Source: Setophaga petechia (taxonomy: Eukaryota; Chordata; Aves; Passeriformes; Parulidae). Taken from it: DNA of 64,000 nt. The notes beneath the pieces were generated by a model. It saw only the letters and a list, made by a program, of their open reading frames with translations. It ran no database searches and was not told the origin of the DNA. Positions 10,373 through 21,625 of the stretch are shown one piece after another (within the stretch, counting starts at the first letter, position 1; every line of letters begins with the position of its first letter). The stretch lies in contig JANCRA010000014.1 in the NCBI GenBank assembly GCA_024362935.1, forward strand, positions 682,001 to 746,000, given 5' to 3'. A program made the translations under genes and the position numbers.

Positions 10373-12970
10373 CTGTAGATTTCATGAGCATGAAACAAAA
10401 TAAAATCAGTCCCAGCTTTTAAGGCTGTTAGTCAAATAAATCATATTTGAAATCAAAATTATTGATGATACCCCAGATCTCCCTTCTAATCAACCTTTAT
10501 TTTTTTCAATCATCTAAATAAATTGATGACAAAACAGCAAGAGAAACAGAAGATGCAAAAGAAAGTTGACAAAGTTGAATTTCCAGCATAACTAAGGTAA
10601 TCAGGTTTTTCCCTCTCTCAGTGTTTCTGGGGGGTTTTGGACTAAGGGGGGGTTTTGTTTAGGTTTTGGGTAGTCTGGGGTAATTTTTAAACAGCTTCAC
10701 AGAAAATAACTGTATCAAAATAATGGCAGAAAGCACTTTCATTTTTTTCTCTTCAAATCCCCATGGACTACGTGGGGACCTCAAGTCAAAAACCTTCACT
10801 TTAGAACAATAAATAAATAAACCCGCTAAACCCTTCCCAAGGCTGGTCAACTGTAGCATAAGTAATGCAAGAGGCTGAGAGATGCCAGATAAATTTGATT
10901 ACTATAAAAGATGGGAATATGTTTCTTTCCTCAGAGAATTCACAAAAAGGGGTCAAAAACAAAGCAGCACTGAAAGCCAACAACTTCATTTCTCCAGCAA
11001 CTCAAGGCGAAAATACAATACAATTCCACAGGAACGTTTTATCACATCGGTGCAGACACCTCCTAATCTTCTACTTCTGCAAAAGGGAAATAGCAAAGAT
11101 AGAGTCCAGGCAAAATGGGGCTCTTCTTTCTTTTCTGGAAAAGGCACTCTGATTAGTGTATCAATTTAGCAAAGAGTTCAAGAACTGTTTTCCTCTTTCA
11201 CCTGCTACCAGTGTCATAGAGGCTCTAACACATTTCAGTTGGGAAAAAAAAGTAATCTTACACTTCTTGTTATTCTTCCAATTTGTCAGATTCCCAAATC
11301 ATTTATCTCAAATGCATTCAGGAGCACCATCAGGAGAAATGACCCATCGTCCTTTCCTTGTTAAAGGAAAACCAAGTCCTGACTCAGTGTTAATTGTTCC
11401 AGCCCTGAGTAATGGTGAGATCCAGAGATCCCCCTGCACTCTTCCCCACCCAAGAGACAGTCCTGATTTCACATTTTTCCTCTGTAAATAGATGAGCTCC
11501 TGCCAGCTGCTGTTACCACGGCACCAGGATTTTGCAACCCTCTCTGGAATTACTTTTCCCTTCGCGTGTCTGACAGTGGCACTTGGTTTTTTCACATCAT
11601 GTTGGTGGCTCAGTGGTACCTCAGTCAGCTCCCGGCCCCTCCTCCCAGAAACCACTGCCCTTCCAGCCAGCAGAAAAGCCATTCTTACTTGCATCTATTC
11701 GATTTCACCTTATTTTCATCACTTCTTCAAAGTCGTCCAGTTCTTCCTATTTAACATCCCAAACTCCTGCTCCATTAACAACAGCATCTCCTAGCACTGG
11801 TTCTTCAGCCCAGTTCCAGGGAACCACAGGCAACTTATACAGAAGGGTTACAAATAACATGTAGAAAAGAAGGTTGATCTTTGAAGAACAAGTAACTTCC
11901 AGACAGCCTGATAAATTCACTTTAGTCACACAAACTTCTCTCACATCTTACAAGCAATCTGCTGCAAAAAGCATTTTCCATGGGCTGACAGCACCAGTTG
12001 CTCTGCAGGACTCAAGAACGAACAGCTTGCAGCAATTTTTTGTGGGTATATTTTTCAGAGACTAAGATCCACACCCAAATTTGGTAAAAGCTGTTCAGAT
12101 TCAGTATTAAATGCTTTGCAGTAATCAGAGTCCTTTACTGTGTCAAACAATTTTAGTTGAAAAACAAATTACTATCTGGCTTATTCATGCTATTGCTTCT
12201 TTATTTTATCATGGTCTACTGTGTAATTGTCCTGCAAACATCATGTAACTCCTTATTTCCTTTTTGACATGGTATATGCAATCCAAACTCCTCCATTTCA
12301 AGTAAAGCAAAGTCTCATTAATATTTGTAATAACACATACAAAATTCTACATACAGTAAATGATCATAAAGGTAACACCTTCATTTGCAACTTCAAGGCC
12401 AGAAGACGCCCATGGGCAGGAAGGAGGAGCTGTTTCCTCAGAAGAACAAACCATGAAACACCTCAGCAAAGATCCCCAACCCAGGGGCCACCCCTGCAAG
12501 GCCTCCCCCAAGCCCCTGGCAGGACCTCAGACAGGCTGGAAGGAGCCAGGGCCACGGGCTGGGGTCCTGGACACACCTGGGACCCTGCTGGGGACACCTG
12601 GGGACAGGAGGAGCTGTGAGAGCACAGCCAGCACCAGCAATTCAAGGCTTTCTTCACCACCTCCCTGCCTCTGCACCTCTGCCCTGACAGGACAGCTCAC
12701 CAGCAGGGAAACTGAGCTGCAGGATCAGTCAGGCAATCCAGAAGCCCCAGATACTGAATGAAGGAAACAATTCTGAGGAGCTGAGAAAAGGGCAGCTCTG
12801 ACTATCATGGCAACAAACACATCACTGCTGGCTTTAAAAGCCGTGGATGTGCTGCTCTCTTACCCTTTTTACTTCTGACCACTCAAAAGCTTGCTTGCAT
12901 CAGCACAGAACAACAGCAGAGCTGGAAGCAGTCTGTGCTTTTAGAGAGCACAAACACAACATGAATATGC
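10373..12970. other. Unique noncoding sequence, no gene seen
   Basis: AT-rich to moderate composition, with open frames of at most 133 codons that overlap between frames and lack domains. A G-rich patch at 10628-10680 contains several G runs, but the loops are too long for a standard quadruplex. No transposon or RNA gene recognised. Confidence 0.5.
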
Positions 12971-12971
12971 C

Positions 12972-13030
12972 AAAAAAAAAAACAAACCCAAAACAAAACC
13001 AAAACCAAACTAACTAACTAAAAAAAGAGA
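12972..13030. repeat. A-rich simple repeat
   Basis: A run of eleven A residues passes into irregular (CAAA/CCAAAA) units and then three TAAC/TAACTA units. It is low-complexity A-rich DNA. No element body is recognisable upstream. Confidence 0.75.
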
Positions 13031-13953
13031 GAGAAAAAACCACCAAAGCAGGATTTCTGAAAGTGTTCTGAATTTCTTCAGACAGTGTTCTCCTTTCTAA
13101 AGGACCTGACGGCACAACATAAAAACTATTTCTCTTCCACTACTGTTTTCAGTAAAAATGTAAAAAAATCCTAACAATCAGCAATTTAAAAATACAACAA
13201 AATTCTCTAATAAGAGATTTAAATATGCAAAGACTACACAGAAAGGGTGCTGAAGGGGCACTTCTAGAACATCTACAAAACTAAAATGCAAAAGTGTATG
13301 CAGTCACCTGTGCACACATTCCTTAAACTCTCTCAAGTCCATCTGCAGACTGGCACAGATGTTTCAAACTCCACTGCTAGGATGCAGATGTTTGGCTAAC
13401 CAGGATGCTGCTGCTCTGGATCCCTGTGTGTCTGCTGGAACTGAAACCACCTTACTCCTCCCTACAGGAGCCACATCATGAGATGCAGGAGGTCAGTTTG
13501 GGTGACTGAGCTGGAAACAGAGAATGTTCTGTCTCACTGCTGCCCTGCAGCTCCTGCTGTGTATCAGCCACACAAACCCATCCTTCCCAAACCCTGCACT
13601 CCTGGCTTTTCAGCTTTTACTCCACTCCAGCTCCTAAACCCACTCTCCCTCTCAAACAAACCACTGGGCTCCTGATCATGAATCCCATCCTTCAACTTTT
13701 AAAATTCTCACTTTAGGACAGTTCAAAGCATCCTGACCAGCACCCTCACACCCACGTGGCATTCTGTACAGTAATGCTGCTCAGGCTCAGAAACCCACAC
13801 AAGCCTAGAAAACTGCCTCAGGATATTTATTGATGCACCATCTTGAAAGTTTTTTCTAATGAATTTTGTTGCTGTGAAAGACTTCTGCCTTTCAAAAGCA
13901 GAAGAGTTTTATAAAAAAATTAAAAGTTGGCATTTCTGAAATACTATTAGAAA

Positions 13954-14058
13954 AACTTGAACAACCTGGTCAAGGGGAAGGTGTTCCCATGGCAGGGGGT
14001 GGAACGAGATGATTTTTGAGGTTCCTCCCAACCCAAAGCACCCTGTGAGTCTCTGAAA
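13954..14058 (+). mobile_element. CR1 LINE 3' fragment
   Basis: Sense CR1 tail with 'cttgaacaacctggtc', 'ggtgttcccatggcaggggg', a 'gatgattttt' segment and 'ttcctcccaaccca', ending 'ctgtgagtctctgaa'. It is 5'-truncated to the last ~100 bases and diverged from a generic avian CR1 3' end, with no coding content. Confidence 0.85.
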
Positions 14059-17000
14059 TAGCCTCTGCAGCAGCGATTTCACAGACATCAATGGCTCTGC
14101 TCGCCCTGTGCATCAGACAGGAATTTTTCATTTCATACATCATTTAAAACTTACTGCAGTGATTCCACAAACCTGTCTACAAGCACCTTCTTCTCTCCCA
14201 GCCCCCTCCAATTCAGGGTATTTTGGCCAGAAGTGAACACACAAGCCGACTGCCTTAACTCTGACAACAGAGAGGCAAAGCAGCATTTAGCACCAGATAA
14301 TGAAGAGAAAGATCTTGTTCTCTCAAATAATACTGCATCTTCTATTTGAATACTTCAAAATAAAATTACACTGACTACACCATCAGCAAGCTTACCCCAA
14401 ACATCCCCCAGCAAACAACTAGCACTAGCACACAGGCATTGCAGTATTTTCAAACACAGAATTGCATTTATATCACATTTTCAGAAATCCCTCTCCCAGA
14501 ACACTGTAAGAGTGTGGACAAAACCTTCTCTTCCCAAACCACTTGTTCAGACCCCTGTATTCTGGAACCATTCACACAGACAGATCATTGACTGCTGCAG
14601 CTGCCCAGATAAAATAATAAAGATCACAACTATTGCTACATTTATTATCTCTGGAATAGGCCTTCAATGCTCGAATATAGAGACAAGTTCTGAAAATACA
14701 GAATGCCATAATCTACATGCAAAGACTTCAACTCACACTGTGGCCACAATTCACAAATCTCCAGAATAAGAGCTGAAAATCAGACAGTTTTCACTTAAAA
14801 CTCAGTGTGGCAATCCAAAGAGAGAGGCTTACTCACCTGAAGGACTTCTGGACTGTAGCATCTAACAGAGGACACTCCCTGCCTGGGCATTAATTCAGTA
14901 ATTCCTCTTCTCGTTCAGGATAAATCCAGAAAGTAGCTGGCACAAAGAAATGGAAAACACACATTTAGCTGGGGTTGGATGTGAACAAACAGAATTTTGT
15001 CTTGGCCACATGAACAACAAAAATCTTCCATAACATTCTTCTTTTCAGTCAACACCAAAACATTTTTGTAAGCACTAGGAAAAAAACTTTGATTTGAAGT
15101 AAATTAAAAGACAAGGTACAATGATTACCTGAATGTTCCTAATGCTTTTAACATGCTGGAACACATGTGAGTTTCAAAATGTGGTAAGTCATAGCACTCA
15201 AATGTTCTTGAGTCAGGAGAATTTTTGTGCGTAGCACAGCATGGGAACACAAGCGATGTTATAAAATCTAAGACCACTCAATGACAGTTTCTGGAAAGCT
15301 TCCCAAATTACTTGTCCCCACTAACCACCCACACAACGAGAGATTCTACTAACCACCAACAACCACAAAGGGTTCTGTGGCTCCCTTTGTGCAGGCAGTG
15401 TGTGCCCCAGCTCAGGGCCTGCAGAGCAGCAGAGCCGGGCCAGGGCACGGCCCCAGGGGCACCTGAGCCCTCTGAGGCTGCCAGAGGAGGGGCAGAGCAG
15501 GGAGCAGCCCCTGTGCACAGCCCCTGCACGGCTCCCTCCGGCTCTGCTGCACCCACGGCCAAAGGCTCCCACCCGTCACACGGCACAGAGCAAAGATCCA
15601 TAGCTCTAAACTGTTCCACTTCATCATGAACTTCTCAACTCACCAATCAATACAGTATTGAGCAATAAACAACAAGCCAGAAATATTCTTGAACAGAAAA
15701 ACCAAGCCCACCCTTATTCAGAATTGTGAATTGTGCAGCTCACACGTTTTCCAACGTAAGTTCGGGAAATAAAAATCTCATTAAAGCTTTAGCCAAAATT
15801 TCTAATTCATCAAAGGACCACGTTTTGAATACCAATGAATTCCATGAAAAAGAAGCGCTTTTTTTCTTGTCGGCATGTCTGTAAAATCTCTCTCAGGTTA
15901 CAAAACCAAATCTGATGACACTGAAAAGTCTTTCAGGAACAAAGACAGACGAGTAAAACAACCACCAGATCTCTTTAATTCCATGCAAAAGTGTCAACAG
16001 CAAAATCACTGCATCTCTGCCATAGCAGAATATTAAATAGTTCATTAATATCCATTTTCCCTTCTTCTCTTTTCAGAGGCTACTAAAATTGTTTCTGTTT
16101 GATTTTACATGAGTGAAACTCCTCCCAAATGAAACAGGTACAAGGATCTTGAAAGAACACTCAAGTGCACATCACTCAAGCCCTTGGCAGGCCCTATCTC
16201 TGTGAAACAACAATAGCATCCACCAATAACAATGACTTGCTTAACTATTCATTTGGGTAAATAATGGAACTGAAAATTATCTAGTGATGGATTTACACTT
16301 TTACAATGCATCTCGGGGATGAAAATGAATAGGGACAGAGAAATTATGTGTGTTACAATGGCTGACACCACAACTTGAGATCCAGCCTCGCTCCACAGAA
16401 CAACACCAGCTGAAAATGTGGCACTGCAGTTTGGAGCATTTTACTTTGTCTAGCTCTACTGTGAGACATCCTAGATATATTATTTGTATTACAGAAGCAC
16501 TTAGAGATGCCAATTAAAACCTAACACAGCTGTAGTAGGCAGAAATAGTATGAAAGTTACAATAGGTGTCATAGCCATTCTAATTCCAACCACAATAAAT
16601 CACCCATTGCTCAGATATTCCTTCTTTTATCAGTTACCACAGAATTTAACATTTTCTATGTTATGAGAGGGCACTAACAGAATGGCCTAGGCAGCCTTTT
16701 TTTATTTAAAAATCATACAAGTGTTTCCAGTGGAGGCCCAGAGGGAGAAAGCCTGGTGACACAAGGCTCACTGTCCTTCATCACCTTCCTGGATAAACCC
16801 ATGGAACTGCAAGGCTATGGGGACCATCAGGTGAAAAATCAGAATATTTGGAGGCAGGAAGCTGACAAAGGCAACAACTTTTCTGGAAGCAATGAGAAAC
16901 ACTAAGCTTCTCTTTAAAAGTTGAAGACTACTTTGTGTTTAAGTTAACAAATGGCAAGTGTTTACCTGTGACTATTGCTTCTCTCCTAGGGAGTTTATTA

Positions 17001-18770
17001 TAAACAGTATTTCAAACACAGGACTTTAAGAGACAATGTATAAATATTTTAAATGGTAAAATATAGGTGCTGGCTTTTTTTTGTACTATGTCCAGAAAAT
17101 TTGCACAAACACATCAAATTCTCCACCTAGGGAATTTACTTTATTGTTAAGTTTGCATTTAAAACAAATGTACATGACCTATTTTGGGGCTAATATAACT
17201 AAAAGGAGCCTATTTGTTGTTTATTATTTATAGAAGATTCACTTCAGATTAGGCCTCTTGCGGACGTGTGTATCTGCGTGGCACCACAAAGCATCTCCAG
17301 ATCTCCCCAGCACTAAAACACACGAGGAAATGACAAGTTAGGATGTATCCAGTACACAGAGTGTTTTATAAAAGCCGAGATTAAAAGCTGGTTTTTCCCT
17401 CCTCAGAAAGGCCACATGAAAGAGCTGCTACCCTGGGTAATGCATTGACCTTCTGGGGCTGATAATGACAAGTTCAAGTTCCTGGAGTTGGGGAAGATGT
17501 GGAACTAAAGTAAGTGCACTCAAGCAACGAGTCCATCTGCTCTGTTAGAATCCCACTCACAAACCAGCCCCATGCAAAGAAAGAGGAAAACAATTTAATT
17601 TCTTTTATTTATATAACCCAGGAGTTTTTCTATACCATCAGCATGGCTCAAAACTGCTTTCTTAGAAGCTTCAATCTAAGGCACTGATTGTTTCTTTCAA
17701 TTTTAATAGAAAACTTGAAATTATTTCATATAAAAGGTGTCAAATTTATGAAAATAGAGATGCAAAATTGCCTCTCATGTCTAAAATTTTGCATTTTCAG
17801 CTTTTTCTTGTAAACAGAGAAAGAGTAAAACACGGTAAAATCATATCTATTCTGTAAGATATAAACCACCTCTTTTAAAACTTCTAGAAAATCAGAAACG
17901 CTTTTTTATACAACAACCGAGAAAAACCAGAGTTGACCCAAAGCCCCTGTTCTGGCCAGTCATTGGTTTTGTAGTTTTGTGGGTCACAGAGTAAAACTCC
18001 CCCACAACGCCGCAGGCAGGAGCGAGGCAGGGAAAAGCAGCTCCAGAGCTGCAGCAGCTCCGCAGCTGGCACTGCCAGGGGGCATGGGAGCCTCTGCTGC
18101 CGCTACCACACACAACCCACTGCGTGGTAGCACACTCTGCACTTCCAAATATTTAGATTTCAAATTACACAGAGATATTACAACCTTTACATCTTTGTTT
18201 AAGTTATTTAAGACAAAAAAATAAAGGCTAAAACAAATGCTACGACTCCAGTTGGTGGAAATCAACATGTACATCATCAGGTTTTAATCATCAGCTCATG
18301 CCAAATGGTTTACATTGAAAGATTCCTGCCAGGACAGGCTGTGAGCGCAAAGGGAATAAAATCATTCCAAAATAAATTCCCTTTTAAATTTTGCTCTAAA
18401 ACAGTATTTCTAATTTCTTTCTCCTCGCCCCCAATTCAATCTCATCTCAGAAACATTCATTTATTTAGAAAGAGAAATTAATCACAGGCATCTCTAAAGT
18501 CCTGGGCGATTCTGGTCCAGTCAATTTTTGCAGATTTTTGCCTCTCCTTAGGAAACACGGTGATATTAAACACAAACCCCCACGCATTGAAAGAACACTA
18601 ACACTTCTGAAACAAGATCTCGAGCTGAAGTTAAGAAATTGCTATAATTAAACTTGTCCAGGAAGACAGATTAAGGTCAAATATGTCTATTAATTTTGGG
18701 TATCCAGTCTAAGCCACCTTAGACTTGATGTTTTTCCTCCGGAGCAGAGCGTTTCCCAGCATTTAACTGG
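14059..18770. other. Unique noncoding sequence, no clear gene
   Basis: Long, mostly AT-rich stretch. A moderately GC-rich patch lies at 15380-15580 and another at 18000-18110. Open frames are short and overlapping. Parts of 16680-17300 have the TAAT-rich look of conserved elements, but nothing decisive. The only specific candidate inside is a possible minus-strand exon at 14837-14878. Confidence 0.5.
14837..14878 (-). other. Candidate 42-nt exon with consensus donor (unverified)
   Basis: On the minus strand this segment ends in CAG followed by 'gtgagtaag', a full consensus 5' splice site. If the acceptor is the preceding 'cccaggcag', the exon is 42 nt and open as GVSSVRCYSPEVLQ. The acceptor lacks a good pyrimidine tract. 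Alternatively the donor belongs to a longer exon: the same frame is open back to an ATG a few codons upstream, in the order M-P-R-Q before the G. I do not recognise the peptide. A chance donor is quite possible. Confidence 0.15.
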
Positions 18771-19145
18771 TTGCTGACTGGTTGTCCCGCGGTGTTTTCC
18801 AGCCCCGTGCGGCGCAGCGGGCCCGGGCAGGAGCGGGGCGGTGCTTGCGGCGCTCCCCGGGCCCGGCCCGGCCCGGCCCGGCCGGCTGCCCGCAGCCCTC
18901 GCTGCTCCTCCCGCAGCCCCCGCACGCCCTGGCGCTCTCCCGGCGCGGAGCTCAATGTCCCCGGCGTTCCCCGGGAGCTGCGGAGGGGCGGCATCGCGGC
19001 CCCGCAGCTCCCGGACGGCCCCGCAGCTCCCGGACGGCCCCGCTGGGGTCCCCCCGTGCCCACGGAACCCTCGCAGGGCTCTGAGAGCGCCGGGCCCGAC
19101 AGGGGCACCGGAACGGCCTCGGCTGGCGGCGACAGTCAAGGGGGT
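18771..19145. promoter_or_regulatory. CpG island, left part; possible promoter
   Basis: Abrupt switch from AT-rich DNA to very GC-rich sequence with dense CpG dinucleotides, including 'gcggcgcagcgggcccggg' and 'ggcggcatcgcggcc'. It contains five C runs spaced as CCCGG units (18855-18879) and two 19 bp copies of a 'ccgcagctcccggacgg' sequence near 19003-19043. In vertebrates such islands usually mark promoters or developmental regulatory regions. No TATA box or exon can be assigned, and open frames across it reflect GC content. Orientation is unknown. Confidence 0.55.
18855..18879 (-). other. G-quadruplex motif in CpG island
   Basis: The plus strand shows C runs at 18855-18858, 18862-18864, 18867-18869, 18872-18874 and 18877-18879. 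Read on the minus strand these are five G runs with 2-3 base loops, so the motif is (GGGCC)-like and strongly quadruplex-compatible. Such motifs are common at vertebrate promoters. Confidence 0.7.
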
Positions 19146-19154
19146 CAGAGTTCA

Positions 19155-19398
19155 GTGACAGGCAATGGTTTGGGTGGAAGGGCCTCAAAGCCCATTCCAT
19201 CCCACCCCTGCCATGGCAAGGACACCTTCCCATGTCCCAGGCTGCTCCAGCCTGGCTTTGGGCACTGCCAGGGATCCAGGGGCAGCCCCAGCTGCTCTGG
19301 GCACCCTGTGCCAGGGCCTGCCCACCCTGCCGGGGAAGGATCCCTTCCCTCTCTCCCATCCATCCCTGCCCTCTCCTCGGGCAGCGGGAGCCATCCCC
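19155..19398 (-). mobile_element. CR1 LINE 3' fragment splitting the GC-rich block
   Basis: Antisense CR1 tail: 'ggtttgggtggaagggcc', then 'cctgccatggcaaggac', 'ggctttgggcactgccaggg', 'gctgctctgggcaccctgtg' and 'tccatccctgccctct'. The last blocks resemble a CR1 subfamily I associate with songbirds. It inserted between the CpG island and the minisatellite and carries no intact open frame. Confidence 0.85.
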
Positions 19399-19508
19399 GC
19401 AGGCCCCGCGAGCAGGACACGAGGCTGCGGAGCTGCGAACGCTCAAGGGAGAGCGGCAGCTCCCGGCAGAGGGGCCCGGCCCGGGCCGCGCTCAGCCTGA
19501 ACCGGGGA

Positions 19509-20085
19509 ACGACCCCGCACAGCGCGGAGTCCCCGGGACCGGGCAGTGACCCCGCACACCGCGGTGTTCCTGTGCCGGGCAGTGACCCCCGTGCCGCGCT
19601 GTCCCCGTGCTGGGCAGTGACCCCGCACACGGTGCTGTCCCTGTGCTGGACAGTGACCCCGCACACGGTGCTGTCCCCCGGGACCGGGCAGTGACCCCGC
19701 ACACGGTGCTGTCCCTGTGCTGGACAGTGACCCCGCACACGGTGCTGTCCCCCGGGACCGGGCAGTGACCCCGCACACGGTGCTGTCCCCCGGGACCGGG
19801 CAGTGACCCTGCACACGGTGCTGTCCCCGTGCCGGGCAGTGTCCCCCGTGCCGCGCTGTCCCCGTGCCGGGCAGTGACCCCCGTGCCGCGCTGTCCCCGT
19901 GCTGGGCAGTGACCCCGCACACGGTGCTGTCCCCCGGGACCGGGCAGTGACCCCGCACACGGTGCTGTCCCTGTGCTGGACAGTGACCCCGCACACGGTG
20001 CTGTCCCCCGGGACCGGGCAGTGACCCCGCACACGGTGCTGTCCCCGTGCCGGGCAGTGTCCCCCGTGCCGCGCTGTCCCGCACC
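19509..20085. repeat. Minisatellite, 35-38 bp unit, about 16 copies
   Basis: Units start 'gggcagtgacccc' (or 'ggacagtgacccc') and end in 'ctgtcccccgggacc' or 'ctgtccctgtgct'. Two interior variants alternate irregularly: one with 'gcacacggtg' and one with 'ccgtgccgcg'. The mixture of unit lengths (35, 36 and 38 bp) shifts the reading frame, yet several frames remain open, giving frames of up to 377 codons on the minus strand. These are composition artefacts. The array lies inside a CpG-rich domain and is itself CpG-rich. Confidence 0.93.
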
Positions 20086-20230
20086 GCTCGGGGCCGTGGG
20101 GACGCCCCGCGCTCCCCTCGTTCTCATCGCGACCTTCTCGCTTTGAACAAAGGCGCCGCTCCCGCATCCCGCGCCCCACACAAAGGAGCCAAACACGGCA
20201 CCGCCACCGAGGGCAGCCAGGGGTTAAAAA
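20086..20230. promoter_or_regulatory. CpG-rich right shoulder of the island
   Basis: GC-rich, CpG-dense unique sequence continuing from the minisatellite to a sharp return to AT-rich DNA near 20235. It contains an inverted 'ctttgaacaaagg' (20141-20153), in which CTTTG and CAAAG arms flank AA and which resembles overlapping TCF/LEF and SOX sites. Together with 18771-19145 it may be one ancestral island split by the CR1 and the tandem array. Confidence 0.4.
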
Positions 20231-20269
20231 CCGAGATCGCAAACAAATGTTTCCATAATCAGCACTTAC

Positions 20270-20289
20270 CGCAAGCAATGCTCACAAAA
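20270..20289 (-). other. Candidate 20-nt micro-exon at island edge (unverified)
   Basis: On the minus strand a strong polypyrimidine tract ending in 'ttcttgtag' precedes 20 bases that end in GCG, followed by 'gtaagtgct'. Both splice signals fit consensus well. The length is not a multiple of three and the peptide is uninformative. Similar accidental pairs exist near 21056 and 31771, so this may be chance. Confidence 0.12.
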
Positions 20290-21223
20290 CTACAAGAAAA
20301 AGAATAATTTTCTGCAAATAGCAGAAAAAAACGTTTTCTTCTTTAGGGTGAAATATCCCTTTTTTCAAGTATGTATTAACCTTTTCTATTTCAGGTTAGC
20401 TTGGAAAACAGAAAAGGCTGCCCAGAGTTTTATTTTTAATTTGACGCATTAAAAAATGAAATACCCCTCTGAAAATCCCAGAGCCTGTGGCGTAACTTCT
20501 TCATTTAGATAAATTCTAAAGTAGCTGTTATTTACCCAAAAACCAAAGAAAAATTTGTGTTATTAAGATTTTTTTTTCTAATAGATAACATTATTTGTAA
20601 ATATTCCTAATTATTCATTGTAGGAGCACACAGCCTTTAAAAAGTTGATTGTTTTTTCATTAAATTTGGATACTTGGGAGGATTCTGTGCCCAAGTTAAA
20701 TAAACAAATATCTGGCTAATTTTCAAGTGAATGTTTAAAATAGAAATAGTATCAACCAGGACAGAGGCAGGTGCTGCCTGTCTCAGCCCCTCGGGGATTC
20801 CACCCTTCCCCGCCCAGCCCTGCTGGACCTGCAGGGAGCTCCTGAGTTCTCGGCCACTCTCTCAGAGGGAAGGCAAAAAGATTTTGCTGGTTCAGAATCT
20901 TTCCTTCTTTTGAAGTTCCATATCTGGTATTTTTAAGTCACACCCTCCTTCCCCCATCTTTCTGTGACACGGAAAATGTCACACTTTGGTCCAGACACAA
21001 TTTCAACAATTTCATTTATACCAGAGGGTGCTTATTAGTACACGTATTTCAATCAGATACTTACTTGCATTCAAAGTTACTGCAAAAAATTTAAATGCCA
21101 GAAGATTAATACAGTGCCTTAATCTGAACATGGTAAACTCTAGGAGCTGATCTTGAAACTCATGCTCTAAGTTTGCCTGTTGACTTTCTACAACCATACA
21201 CAAAAATCAAGTAATTACAGGGG
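20290..21223. other. AT-rich unique sequence, no gene seen
   Basis: Repeat-free AT-rich DNA with homopolymer T and A runs. The 20360-20720 part has several TAAT cores and could be a conserved element. No open frame of note. Confidence 0.5.
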
Positions 21224-21238
21224 AAAAAAAAAAAAAAA
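21224..21238 (+). repeat. Poly-A tract
   Basis: Fifteen A residues following GGGG. Simple repeat with no recognisable element upstream. Confidence 0.8.
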
Positions 21239-21434
21239 GGATATTTTTATAGCCTGAGCCAGACTGTTCCTACCATTTGTAGGAACAACTGCTGAGTTTA
21301 CACAAAAAAATAGGATTTAAAAACAATGTCTGAGCCTACATCCCTTCCTTAAAGTAATTTTTAATGCAAATTAGTCCTTCCTAACCTAACTGTGGTTTAA
21401 CCCAAGGCAGAGCTGCTGGCCACCGAGCAAAGCA

Positions 21435-21625
21435 GTCCAGCAGAGTTTTACCGCCAGAGGAGATCGGGTCAGAGATGGCTCCTGGTGTCAGATCAGTCAC
21501 TGACTGCCTCAATTACCTTTGGCAAACCATTTAACCTTTCTGTATTAATGGTTTCCTGCCAGTAGAATAGTTCTTCATCATGGTCGGGAGGAGTTTAGCC
21601 CATTAATTAATAAAAATAACTATAA
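21435..21625 (+). mobile_element. MIR-type SINE relic
   Basis: Sense-orientation match to the MIR body: 'ttacctttggcaaaccattt', then 'aacctttctgtattaatggt' and 'ttcctgccagtagaatag'. These correspond to the known MIR order of a 'ccttgggcaagttact' block, a 'taacctctctgtgcctcag' block, a 'tttcctcatctgtaaaat' block and a 'gaggattaaatgag' block, the last seen here as 'gggaggagttta...attaat'. Divergence is high, as expected for an ancient amniote SINE. Identification is by eye. Confidence 0.6.

Noticed and set aside
10628..10680. G-rich patch with several G runs
   Set aside because: Loops between runs exceed seven bases, so it does not meet the standard quadruplex rule.
19145..20278. 377-codon minus-strand and 307-codon plus-strand open frames
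   Set aside because: They cover a CR1, a minisatellite with mixed unit lengths and CpG-rich flanks. There is no domain, the other strand is equally open, and frame shifts between units are tolerated.
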